27,881 bases of DNA from an uncultured Rickettsiales bacterium (GTDB lineage Bacteria; Pseudomonadota; Alphaproteobacteria; UBA8366): assembly GCA_913046825.1 (NCBI GenBank), contig CAJWTF010000036.1, positions 1 through 27,881 of the forward strand, written 5' to 3'. This document shows, one piece after another, positions 7,794 through 15,460 of this stretch. Made by a program: the position numbers and the translations under genes. The notes under the pieces were generated by a model. That model had not been told where the DNA came from. It did no database searches and saw only the letters and a program-made list of their open reading frames with translations. Numbering within the stretch: position 1 is the stretch's first letter; each line of letters opens with the position of its first letter.

Positions 7794-8659
7794 CCGTCGG
7801 TCTCGATAAACTCTATGACAGCGCCATTCGCCTCTTCCGGACCAACCCAAAGGCTGGCGCGGTCGCTCCGATGAAAGAGAACGCCGTTTTCCTCAAGCAT
7901 CGCGGCAAGATGCACCAAGCTCTCCACCCCAATCACGGCCGCCGCCACGGCCGGTTGCAACGGCTCGGGGGCTCCCGGGTAACGCACCGCGAAACCCGCA
8001 GCATCAATCATCGACAGCTGCCCGCCGCCGCCGAGTTCCAGTAGCACTCGCCCTTCAGCATCGGACGATCTCTCCCCGGAAATACGAGACAGACGATCCA
8101 ACAATCCGCTTTGTGGGTCCGCGCAGAATACTAGCTCAATCAACGACTTTGCGCCATTTGGCTGCACCATTAGCTCTTCTTGCCAGATGACTTCGGGCGT
8201 TTGATGCTCGATGATGATATATCGGCCTTCCGGGAAATGTGCGTCCTGACTGAAGATATTTCGAAATTTGAAGGGCCGCTCACCATCCCCATAAGGTGCA
8301 TTGCGTAGACGTTGGAGTGGCGGGTCGAAATGATCGATCCGGCCGCTTAGCGCCGCGTAAGTCCGATCCGCCACTTCGCAGCGCAACGCGGTGATATGTG
8401 GTCCCTCAAACTTATCCAGAAAGGCTGTCCACGGATTGAAGTTTTCCGGATTGGTGACGCCGATCAATTCCAAATAACCGCGATCAAACATCGCGCAATG
8501 GTTTGATGTCGCCCAAGGCGCCATTTCAGACTCGCCCGGAACCTTGCCCATCTGCGCGCTACGGCGGGAGAGTTTAAAGCCGAGTTTGCGCCAACGCTCC
8601 ACGCCTGCATCCAGGTCGCACAACATGAAACCAACGTGGTCGAGAGAGAGATCACCCAT
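7790..8659 (-). CDS. VOC (glyoxalase-like) family protein
   Basis: 289 aa whose start lies only 3 bp after the stop of the acyl-CoA synthetase gene, so the two form an operon and are probably translationally linked. The N-terminus LDHVGFMLCDLDAGVERWRK is the typical first strand-helix of a vicinal-oxygen-chelate domain, with a potential metal-binding His. WATSNHCAMFDRGYLELIGV follows, matching the Glyoxalase_3-like group (PF13468). A second, more diverged repeat occupies the C-terminal half (YIIIEHQTPEVIW, and VESLVHLAAMLEENGV). Such proteins can be dioxygenases, epimerases, lyases or binding proteins; the substrate is not evident. Being coupled to a CoA ligase suggests it acts on the same aromatic or fatty acid, but that is inference. 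Confidence 0.82.
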   Translation of the reverse strand: MGDLSLDHVGFMLCDLDAGVERWRKLGFKLSRRSAQMGKVPGESEMAPWATSNHCAMFDRGYLELIGVTNPENFNPWTAFLDKFEGPHITALRCEVADRTYAALSGRIDHFDPPLQRLRNAPYGDGERPFKFRNIFSQDAHFPEGRYIIIEHQTPEVIWQEELMVQPNGAKSLIELVFCADPQSGLLDRLSRISGERSSDAEGRVLLELGGGGQLSMIDAAGFAVRYPGAPEPLQPAVAAAVIGVESLVHLAAMLEENGVLFHRSDRASLWVGPEEANGAVIEFIETDG

Positions 8660-8662
8660 GGC

Positions 8663-10222
8663 CTAATTCACCTGTTTTTCCTTGCCGTCCCAATAGGGTT
8701 TGCGGAGTTCCGTCTTCAAAATTTTCCCGGCCCCGGAGAGAGGCAACGGCTCGGTCACGAAATCAATACCGCGCGGGCATTTGAAACCGGCAATCATCTT
8801 GTGACTATGGGCGATCAATTCCTCGGCGCTCGCTTGCTCGACTTCCTGAAGGCGCACGATCGCATGAACTGCTTCGCCCCACCGTTCATCCGGAATACCG
8901 ATGACGGCACATTCAATGACCGCCGGGTGCTGATAGAGTGCGTCCTCTACCTCGGCGGAGTAGATGTTCTCGCCACCGCTGATGACCATATCCTTCATCC
9001 GGTCGACAATGAAGACATAGCCCCGCTCGTCCATGTAGCCGCCGTCGCCAGAGTGCATCCAGCCGCCGCGCAACGCTTCGGTCGTTAATTCCGGCTGCTG
9101 CCAATAGCCCAGCATGATATTCGGCCCGCGAACGCAAATCTCTCCGACTTCGCCGCGCGGCAGTTCATTGTCATCCTCGTCGAGGACTCTGACCTCGACC
9201 CCCACGACCGGTTGTCCGGCGGCGCGAAATAAACCCGCATTCGGTCCTTCAAAGACATGGCACTCCGGTGGTGCCGTTGTGACCAAGGGTGCGGCTTCCG
9301 TTTGGCCATAAGCATGATAAAATCCGCAATCCGGAATAATTTCCATCGCTCGGCGGATCACTGCTTCCGGCATCGGCGACGCGCCATAGGCCATGGCTTG
9401 CAGGCTCTTAAGGTCAAACCGTTCAACATCCGGAAAATTCACCAGCATATTCACCATCGTCGGCACTAACAGAGTATCCGTAATCTTCCGGTTCTGGATC
9501 GTTTCCAATGCCAACTCCGGCGCATACGCGGGAATAATCACATGGGTGCCCGCAACCTGTGTCACACCGAAAATGCCGATCCCACCAGCAATATGAAACA
9601 TCGGGCAGGCGTGAAGCCAACGCATGCCCTGCCAGTAGTTGAAGGTATGAATAGCGTTCATGTTGTTGAACACAAGATTGACGTGGCTCAGCATGACACC
9701 CTTGGAGCGGCCAGTCGTCCCACCGGTATAGAACAACCCGGCTAAATCGTCGTTGCCTCTCATGGCGTCTTCGACCAGGTCGGCGGCAGCGATTAAATCC
9801 TCCATCCGCGCCATCCCTTCCGGTGCTTCGCCCTGACCGGCATAGATAACCTTCTTAACCGTCTCCAACTTGCCCTCGAGTTCCGCCAGCATCGGCAAAA
9901 ACCGATCGTCGATTAGCAGAATTTTACTGCCGGAATCGTTCAGCCAAAACGCGACTTCCGGCGGCGCCAGACGAATATTAATCGGCACAAAAACCCCACC
10001 CGCCCAAGGCACGGCGAAGAAATATTCGAAATACAGATCGCTGTTGAGGGATAGCATGGCGACCCGTTCACCATTCCCGATCCCGAGTTGACGCAACGCA
10101 CCTGCAAATTTCGCCACCCGATCGGCGGTTTCGGACCAAGTCCGTTCGCGGCCGCCGCAAATGCTAGCCAGCGTGTCGCCGTGAAGTTGCGCCGACCGCT
10201 TAAGCGATTGCGTGATATACAT
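8663..10222 (-). CDS. AMP-forming acyl-CoA synthetase (long-chain fatty acid/aromatic acid CoA ligase family)
   Basis: 519 aa from the ATG at 10222, chosen because AGGAGAGGGGGGCGGA sits directly upstream. An ATG at 10273 would add 17 residues without family resemblance. The ANL-superfamily motifs are present: the P-loop GLFYTGGTTGRSKGVMLSH, YGQTEAAP (A5), HSGDGGYMDERGYVFIVDRM (A7/A8) with the hinge Asp, SGGENIYSAEVEDAL, and the catalytic Lys in LSGAGKILK. The enzyme activates a carboxylic acid through an acyl-adenylate to an acyl-CoA in the cytoplasm. Chain length or ring specificity cannot be read. It is transcribed divergently from the LLM oxidoreductase and is followed immediately by the VOC gene. 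Confidence 0.93.
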   Translation of the reverse strand: MYITQSLKRSAQLHGDTLASICGGRERTWSETADRVAKFAGALRQLGIGNGERVAMLSLNSDLYFEYFFAVPWAGGVFVPINIRLAPPEVAFWLNDSGSKILLIDDRFLPMLAELEGKLETVKKVIYAGQGEAPEGMARMEDLIAAADLVEDAMRGNDDLAGLFYTGGTTGRSKGVMLSHVNLVFNNMNAIHTFNYWQGMRWLHACPMFHIAGGIGIFGVTQVAGTHVIIPAYAPELALETIQNRKITDTLLVPTMVNMLVNFPDVERFDLKSLQAMAYGASPMPEAVIRRAMEIIPDCGFYHAYGQTEAAPLVTTAPPECHVFEGPNAGLFRAAGQPVVGVEVRVLDEDDNELPRGEVGEICVRGPNIMLGYWQQPELTTEALRGGWMHSGDGGYMDERGYVFIVDRMKDMVISGGENIYSAEVEDALYQHPAVIECAVIGIPDERWGEAVHAIVRLQEVEQASAEELIAHSHKMIAGFKCPRGIDFVTEPLPLSGAGKILKTELRKPYWDGKEKQVN

Positions 10223-10355
10223 TCCGCCCCCCTCTCCTGCGTTTCCCCGCGCAAAGTATAGGGCAGCACTCAAGGACGAAAAGCGCTTTTGTCCTCGGCC
10301 GTGCTCGGCACTAGATTAGATGCGAGAGGATGCGACCACTTAAGGGATGAAGAAC

Positions 10356-11450
10356 ATGCATGTAGGCGCCGCGGTTATCTTTCAAAGTTATGGGAGCGAT
10401 CTTCCAGATCGCCAGATTTACGCGAACGACCTGTCGTTGGTCGACCTCGTGGAACCGCTTGGCTACGAATCGGTGTGGAGCGTCGAGCATCATTTTACCG
10501 ACTACACAATGTGCCCCGACGTATACCAATTTCTGTCCTATTGCGCCGGACGCACCAAGACAGCAAAACTCGGCTCGATGGTGATGGTATTGCCGTGGCA
10601 TGACCCACTCCGTGCTGCCGAGGAAGTTGCCATGCTGGATAACATCTCGGGCGGTCGTGTGATCCTCGGCATCGGCCGGGGTGCGGGTAAGGTCGAGTTC
10701 GACGGTTTCCGCCTCGATATGGGTGAAAGCCGCGAACGTTTTGTGGAAGCCGCTCAAGCGGTTCTCGGCGCTCTGGAAACCGGTGAGATGGACTTCCAAG
10801 GTAAACACTACAACCAACCGAAAACCGCCATCCGACCGACCCCATTCAAAAGCTTCCGCGACCGAACGTATGCCGCGGCGGTATCGCCCGAATCCTCGCG
10901 GATCATGGCGGAGCTCGGCATCGGCATACTTATTATTCCGCAAAAGCCATGGGATGCCGTCGCCGAGGAATTGGACAGTTACCGGGCCGTCTTTCGCGAG
11001 GTAAATGGCAAGGAAGCTCCGCCGCCGATATCCGCCGGTTGGGTATTCTGCGACGAAGACAAGGACCGCGCGGCGGAAATGGCGGTCAAGTATATCGGTG
11101 GCTATTGGGAATCGGTTTTAGAACACTACCAATTCGCCGGCGACCATCTGAAGACTATGAAGGGTTATGAGTATTACGGTAAATTCGCGGAGACGATACA
11201 AAAATATGGCCCTGACAGCGCGACCGAATTCTTCATGAACCTACAAGTCTGGGGCACACCCGAAATGTGCTACGAGCGTATTTTGGATATCAGCGACCGC
11301 ACCGGCGCGGACGGCTTTGTCGGTGTATTCGGATATGCCGGCATGCCAGGCGCAGAGGCCGAGCGAAATATGCGATTGTTCGCAGAGAAAGTGGCCCCCC
11401 GATTAAAGGAACTTCCGAAAGCAGCGAGCCGATCCCAACAGGCCGCGTGA
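10356..11450 (+). CDS. LLM-class flavin-dependent oxidoreductase
   Basis: About 364 aa. Two in-frame ATGs exist, at 10347 and 10356. TAAGGG touches the first but stands at a normal 9-base distance from the second, so 10356 is preferred. The sequence is a bacterial-luciferase-like TIM barrel: DLVEPLGYESVWSVEHHF near the N-terminus, GSMVMVLPWHDPLRAAEEVA, MLDNISGGRVILGIGRGAG, MGESRERFVEAAQAVL, and AAVSPESSRIMAELGIG. The last two are usual FMN/F420-pocket segments. Members oxidise or monooxygenate substrates with reduced flavin; the substrate is unknown. It is divergent from the CoA ligase across a ~130-bp spacer that should hold both promoters. Its 3' end overlaps the convergent PAS gene by 48 bp. 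Confidence 0.9.
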   Translation: MHVGAAVIFQSYGSDLPDRQIYANDLSLVDLVEPLGYESVWSVEHHFTDYTMCPDVYQFLSYCAGRTKTAKLGSMVMVLPWHDPLRAAEEVAMLDNISGGRVILGIGRGAGKVEFDGFRLDMGESRERFVEAAQAVLGALETGEMDFQGKHYNQPKTAIRPTPFKSFRDRTYAAAVSPESSRIMAELGIGILIIPQKPWDAVAEELDSYRAVFREVNGKEAPPPISAGWVFCDEDKDRAAEMAVKYIGGYWESVLEHYQFAGDHLKTMKGYEYYGKFAETIQKYGPDSATEFFMNLQVWGTPEMCYERILDISDRTGADGFVGVFGYAGMPGAEAERNMRLFAEKVAPRLKELPKAASRSQQAA

Positions 11451-11945
11451 TACGCTAATAAAATCCGAGAAACTTAATATCATGTCGATCGTTTGCCCGT
11501 CACTCGCGAGTGGTAAAAGCATACGGGTCGACGATAGAAATTTTCGCCCTGAGATATTTAACCTCGCACTCTCGAAATGTACCTCGCGATTTTTGAGTAC
11601 GTGAGTATAGTGAGAGCGCTCCGCCCGTAGCTCATCCGGAGTGAGGAATATATCCTCGAACAATCGGCCTGTTACATCCGCGCCGAAATGCCAAACAATG
11701 TTGGTTCCGACCAGCCGGTACGAGAAATAGTCATCCTCATTCTCGGAACGCTCCACGGAAACAATGGCTATATTCGGTAGTATTCTCGGTGGCAATTCCA
11801 CTGGATCAATGTCACAGCGCGCGGGAAATGCGCACGCACCCCATTTTGCTAGCCAATAGTCGAGCAAGATTTTCTGCTCAGAATCATCGGTCAGCGGCTC
11901 GATATCGACTTTCTTGGCCTTAAGGCTGTCCATCATTCCCACCAT
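11403..11945 (-). CDS. PAS_5-domain protein (putative sensor/regulatory)
   Basis: 180 aa whose pattern (LLDYWLAKWGACAFPARCDIDP, a Pro-rich ELPPRILPNIAIV, then FSYRLVGTNIVWHFGADVTG) fits the PAS_5 family (PF07310), found mostly in Alphaproteobacteria. No output domain is attached, as is usual for this family. Its role is not established, though a ligand-sensing or regulatory one is normally assumed. Several ATGs cluster at the start (11945, 11936, 11933) and the ribosome-binding site does not decide between them. The final residues (about 16 codons) run into the 3' end of the convergent LLM gene. Such a 48-bp overlap is unusual and could mean that the original stop codon was lost. Confidence 0.75.
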   Translation of the reverse strand: MVGMMDSLKAKKVDIEPLTDDSEQKILLDYWLAKWGACAFPARCDIDPVELPPRILPNIAIVSVERSENEDDYFSYRLVGTNIVWHFGADVTGRLFEDIFLTPDELRAERSHYTHVLKNREVHFESARLNISGRKFLSSTRMLLPLASDGQTIDMILSFSDFISVSRGLLGSARCFRKFL

Positions 11946-12065
11946 TCGTCCAGATGGAACACGGAACCATGGGTTAGAAGACAGCTACCTGACGGGTTAC
12001 TGACTAAACCCGCTGAGATCAAAAATTAATTTAAAAAAACGCCGTTAAAATGTTATTTACTTGGT

Positions 12066-13631
12066 CTACGGTCGAACACCTAGACGATATTTCGGGCCAA
12101 GTGTCGTCCTCAGTTTAGGCTGCATTGCCTCAACATATCGGGCGAGATAGGGCCGTGTTTCACGCGGGTCGAGTATATCCTCCACACCAAATGCCTCCGC
12201 CGTCTTGAACGGAGAGGAATAAACGCGCAATTCCTCCTCAAGTTCCGCTTCCTTCGCCTTTGGATCATCAGCCGCCGCAATCTCGCGCCGAAATGCGACC
12301 GCGACGCCACCTTCAACTGGCAGCGAGCCCCACTCGGCAGACGGCCAGGCGAGTTTCAGATTGACGCCGCGTTGCTGACAGGTCGCCATCCCTGCCATCC
12401 CGTAACACTTGCGAACGACCAACGTAATGACTGGCACAGTGGCTTGACTAGCAACGTAGACGGCCCGCATGCCCGCCCGCATCACACCGCGCGATTCCGC
12501 CTCCAGCCCGACCATGAAGCCGGGCACATCAACCAGAAACACAAGCGGGATATGGAAGGTGTCGCACAGCTCGACGAAATGACATTGTTTGAGGGATTCG
12601 CCGACATCCATCGCACCGCCGTAGATCATCGGATTATTGGCGACAACACCGACAACATATCCATTGAGGCGGGCGAAACTCGTGATCAGACCTCTTCCAA
12701 AACGCGGTTGAATTTCAAATAACGAGCCTTCGTCGAATACTAGCCCCATCAATTTCCGCATATCGTAGGGACGCCGTCGGGCTTCGGGAATGATCTCCTG
12801 CAATGCATCTTCGCAACGATCAACCGGGTCAGCCAGATCGCCTCTCGGCGGCTGTTCCCACACATTCTGCGGCATGTAGGAGAGATAGTGCCGGATCGTC
12901 TCGAGGCATTCCTCCTCATTCTCAGCGATGTTGTCGATTGTGCCGCCTTGGTCGACCGCAATCTTGGGACCGCCGAGCTCTTCCTTGTTCAAATCCTGGC
13001 CGAGCGAACGTTTGACGACAGCGGGGCCCGCCGCGAAGACTTGGCTGGTATCCTTCACCATGATCGAGAAATGAGAGAGGATCGCCCGCCCCGCCGGCCC
13101 TCCAGCCGCAGACCCGAGGACGGCGCTCACAACAGGCACCTCGCCCATCAAATCCACAGATCGGTCGAAACTGTCGACACCCGGAAAAACCGCATGCCCG
13201 CGACGCTTTGCCGACGTCACAGTACCACCGGCCCCATCGATCAAATTGACTAATGGAATGCGGTATTCGTGGGCTAAATCCTCGCTGAAACCGCCTTGCC
13301 CACCCTTTCGACGATCGAGACCTGCGGACGTGCCGCCCCGCACGGTAAAGTCCTCACCGCCGACGACGACAGGCCGCCCATCTATCTTAGCGAGGCCCGA
13401 GACATAGGGCGCCGGCGTGACACCGGTCAACGCACCCGTCTCGGAATATTCCCCAACACCCGTGGTCTTACCGATTTCCTGGAACGAACTCTCATCGACT
13501 AGATAGTCGATCCGTTCCCGAACCGTCAATCGGCCCGCCTTATGCTGGCGACCGACGTTGACTGCACCGCCCTGTTCCTCCGCTAATGCGCGACGGCGGT
13601 GCAGTTGCCCGATCTCCTTGTCCCAGGCCAT
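12066..13631 (-). CDS. Acyl-CoA carboxyltransferase subunit (CT-B, PccB/12S-like)
   Basis: 521 aa starting at MAWDKEIGQLHRRRALAEEQ. An upstream start at 13730 would overlap the biotin-carrier gene in another frame and add non-homologous residues. Both crotonase-like halves of the carboxyl_trans fold are present: GRLTVRERIDYLVDESSF and LVNLIDGAGGTVTSAKRRG in the N half, then YVVGVVANNPMIYGGAMDV, FLVDVPGFMVGLEAESRG and RKCYGMAGMATCQQ in the C half. The oxyanion-hole glycine pairs differ from the usual SGGAR and YGGAY, reading GAGGTV and YGMAG, so the substrate may be atypical. The family transfers carboxyl groups between carboxybiotin and an acyl-CoA. It is the last gene of the operon, 16 bp after the biotin carrier. 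Confidence 0.9.
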   Translation of the reverse strand: MAWDKEIGQLHRRRALAEEQGGAVNVGRQHKAGRLTVRERIDYLVDESSFQEIGKTTGVGEYSETGALTGVTPAPYVSGLAKIDGRPVVVGGEDFTVRGGTSAGLDRRKGGQGGFSEDLAHEYRIPLVNLIDGAGGTVTSAKRRGHAVFPGVDSFDRSVDLMGEVPVVSAVLGSAAGGPAGRAILSHFSIMVKDTSQVFAAGPAVVKRSLGQDLNKEELGGPKIAVDQGGTIDNIAENEEECLETIRHYLSYMPQNVWEQPPRGDLADPVDRCEDALQEIIPEARRRPYDMRKLMGLVFDEGSLFEIQPRFGRGLITSFARLNGYVVGVVANNPMIYGGAMDVGESLKQCHFVELCDTFHIPLVFLVDVPGFMVGLEAESRGVMRAGMRAVYVASQATVPVITLVVRKCYGMAGMATCQQRGVNLKLAWPSAEWGSLPVEGGVAVAFRREIAAADDPKAKEAELEEELRVYSSPFKTAEAFGVEDILDPRETRPYLARYVEAMQPKLRTTLGPKYRLGVRP

Positions 13632-13647
13632 CAGCTGGCGCTTTCGT

Positions 13648-13869
13648 CTAAGCGTCGAGCACGACGACGGTTTGGCCTTCGGCGACCGGTTCTTCCTCGG
13701 CGACCATGATTTCCGACACCGTTCCGGCATCGCTCGCGAGGACCGGAATCTCCATCTTCATCGATTCCAGGATAAGCAAGGTCTGCCCTTCGGTGACCTT
13801 TGCGCCTTCTGCAACTTCGATTTTCCATACAGTTCCGGTAACATCGGATTCGACTTCAATGCGGGCCAT
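13648..13869 (-). CDS. Stand-alone biotin carboxyl carrier protein
   Basis: 73 aa, a complete biotinyl-lipoyl barrel with nothing attached. The biotinylation site is [11 protein letters not shown], with Lys38 between the two Met residues. The paired glycine turns (DVTGTVW and SDAGTVS) flank it at symmetrical positions, and the C-terminus [10 protein letters not shown] completes the fold. GAGGA lies close before the ATG. The protein carries CO2 as carboxybiotin between active sites, here presumably those of the two flanking carboxyltransferases. Comparable short carriers are called 1.3S in transcarboxylase or acetyl-CoA-carboxylase BCCP-like. MKM surrounded by EIPV strongly favours biotin over lipoate. 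It sits between the two carboxyltransferase genes in the same operon. Confidence 0.93.
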   Translation of the reverse strand: MARIEVESDVTGTVWKIEVAEGAKVTEGQTLLILESMKMEIPVLASDAGTVSEIMVAEEEPVAEGQTVVVLDA

Positions 13870-13909
13870 TTTGTCCTCGTTTTCTGGTTTGCTGTGGTTT
13901 TGGAATTAC

Positions 13910-15460
13910 TTAAAAGGTCGTCGGCCAATTGGAAAGCAGATGTCGGCTGAGACCACCGGAAAGTCGGTTGCGGTGCACTTTGAACATCCGGATCAACCAA
14001 TCGCGGGTATCTTCGGGCTTGATCACATGCTGTACGCCGTAAGAGGCGGCGATGTCGTAGACGCTACTCTCGAGCTGGAATTCTTCGAACTTTTCCTGGA
14101 AGAATTCCGGATCGGACTCCTCCAATCGAACGCCGGGCTTTCCATGGACGACGTTGACCGCATAGGTCGGGTCCATGAAGCTCACTTCTGCCGTCGGCCA
14201 TGCCGCCACTTCCGCCGCGTTCTTACCGCCGCCCATATTGATATAGGCTTGGCCGTAATTCTTGCGGATCATCACCGTTAGTTTCGGCACCGTCATCAAC
14301 TGTAACGCGTTCATGAAGTTCATAATCTTGCCAGGTGCGCGTTGGCGTTCCGCGTCGATACCGATCACGAAGCCCGGATTATCGACTAGGAAAATCACCG
14401 GAATGTTGAAGCTGTCGCACATCACCATGAAGCTACAGCACTTGTCGCACCCATCCGCGTCCAGCGCACCGGCCTTGAAGATCGGATTGTTGGCAATAAA
14501 ACCAACGGTCTTGCCGTCGAGGCGCGCGAGCGCCGTGGTCGCGGTTTTGCCAAAACGGGACTTCAATTCAAACACGCTACCTTTATCGGCGAGGCGCTCG
14601 ACTATTTTGCGCACGTCGTAGACCTGCGTCCGCTTATCCGGCAGGACGTCCAAGACGCCACGCGCCGCTTCATCAGATCCGGCGGGAACCGGTTTCTCAG
14701 GCGGCGATTGCGTCTGATTTTCTGGTAAATATGAAAGAAAGGTCTTAATCGCGTCGAGCGCTTCTTCGTCTGTATCCACCGCAATGTCGACGAGGCCAGT
14801 CGTGTCCGTGTGCATCCGCCAGCCGCCGAGCTCTTCGCCATCGACTTTCTCTCCAATGGCCATGGAGACCAGACGTTCGGAGGAGACAGCCATGATGGCA
14901 CCCTTCCGCATAACGTTGAAGTCCGACAAACACCCGTACCAAGTAGCCGAACCGTACGCCATGCCGAGGATGGCGGAGGCCCAGGGTTGCTCGCGCAATC
15001 GCCGGTATTGGGTCGCGTCACCACCCAAGATGGCACCCATGTTATAGGCACCCATATTATCCGGGATGCGGGCACCCGACGATTCTCCAAGGAATACCAT
15101 TGGGATGCCGCGCTCCAACGCGGTACGGCGCATCTGCCCAATACGTTTCATATTAACGACGCTGGAGGACGCGCCCTTCACGGTGAAATCGTTTGAGATA
15201 ACAACCGCTTCACGCCCATCGATACTGCCGTATCCCGTGATTTTCCCGTCTCCCGGCGATGACTCGCGCTCGGCTGGAATATGCGAGACGGTAAACAGGC
15301 CGGATTCGACCCAGCTACCGGGATCGACCAAAAAGTCGATGCGCTCCCGCGCGTTTAAAAGCTCTGCATTCTTGCGGCGCGCGAGCCGTTCCGGCCCGCC
15401 CATTGCCAGGGCCTTCGCCCGGCGCCTCTCGTACTCATCGTACATTTCATCGAAAGCCAT
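13910..15460 (-). CDS. Acyl-CoA carboxyltransferase subunit (CT-A)
   Basis: 516 aa. The start ATG overlaps the stop of the CoA-transferase gene as TGATG, with AGAGGCGGG before it, so the two are translationally coupled. Carboxyl_trans features are LLNARERIDFLVDPGSW, GKITGYGSIDGREAVVISND, GESSGARIPDNMGAYNMGA and EKVDGEELGGWRMHTDTTG. The C half has TVGFIANNPIFKAGALD, FLVDNPGFVIGIDAERQ and RKNYGQAYINMGGG. As in CT-B, the two oxyanion-hole motifs depart from SGGAR and GGAY (SSGAR and YGQAY). It is clearly a paralogue of CT-B but quite diverged, so the two are unlikely to be redundant copies. The spacing to the biotin carrier is 40 bp. Confidence 0.9.
   Translation of the reverse strand: MAFDEMYDEYERRRAKALAMGGPERLARRKNAELLNARERIDFLVDPGSWVESGLFTVSHIPAERESSPGDGKITGYGSIDGREAVVISNDFTVKGASSSVVNMKRIGQMRRTALERGIPMVFLGESSGARIPDNMGAYNMGAILGGDATQYRRLREQPWASAILGMAYGSATWYGCLSDFNVMRKGAIMAVSSERLVSMAIGEKVDGEELGGWRMHTDTTGLVDIAVDTDEEALDAIKTFLSYLPENQTQSPPEKPVPAGSDEAARGVLDVLPDKRTQVYDVRKIVERLADKGSVFELKSRFGKTATTALARLDGKTVGFIANNPIFKAGALDADGCDKCCSFMVMCDSFNIPVIFLVDNPGFVIGIDAERQRAPGKIMNFMNALQLMTVPKLTVMIRKNYGQAYINMGGGKNAAEVAAWPTAEVSFMDPTYAVNVVHGKPGVRLEESDPEFFQEKFEEFQLESSVYDIAASYGVQHVIKPEDTRDWLIRMFKVHRNRLSGGLSRHLLSNWPTTF

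Noticed and set aside
13296..13870. Whether the carboxyltransferase CT-B is fused to the biotin carrier.
   Set aside because: The carrier has its own stop (13648-13650) and CT-B has its own start at 13631. The longer frame reaching 13730 reads the carrier region in a different frame.
13706..14281. Plus-strand open frame of 191 codons across the biotin carrier and carboxyltransferase genes.
   Set aside because: It runs antisense through two clearly conserved genes and shows no protein-family signal or ribosome-binding site.
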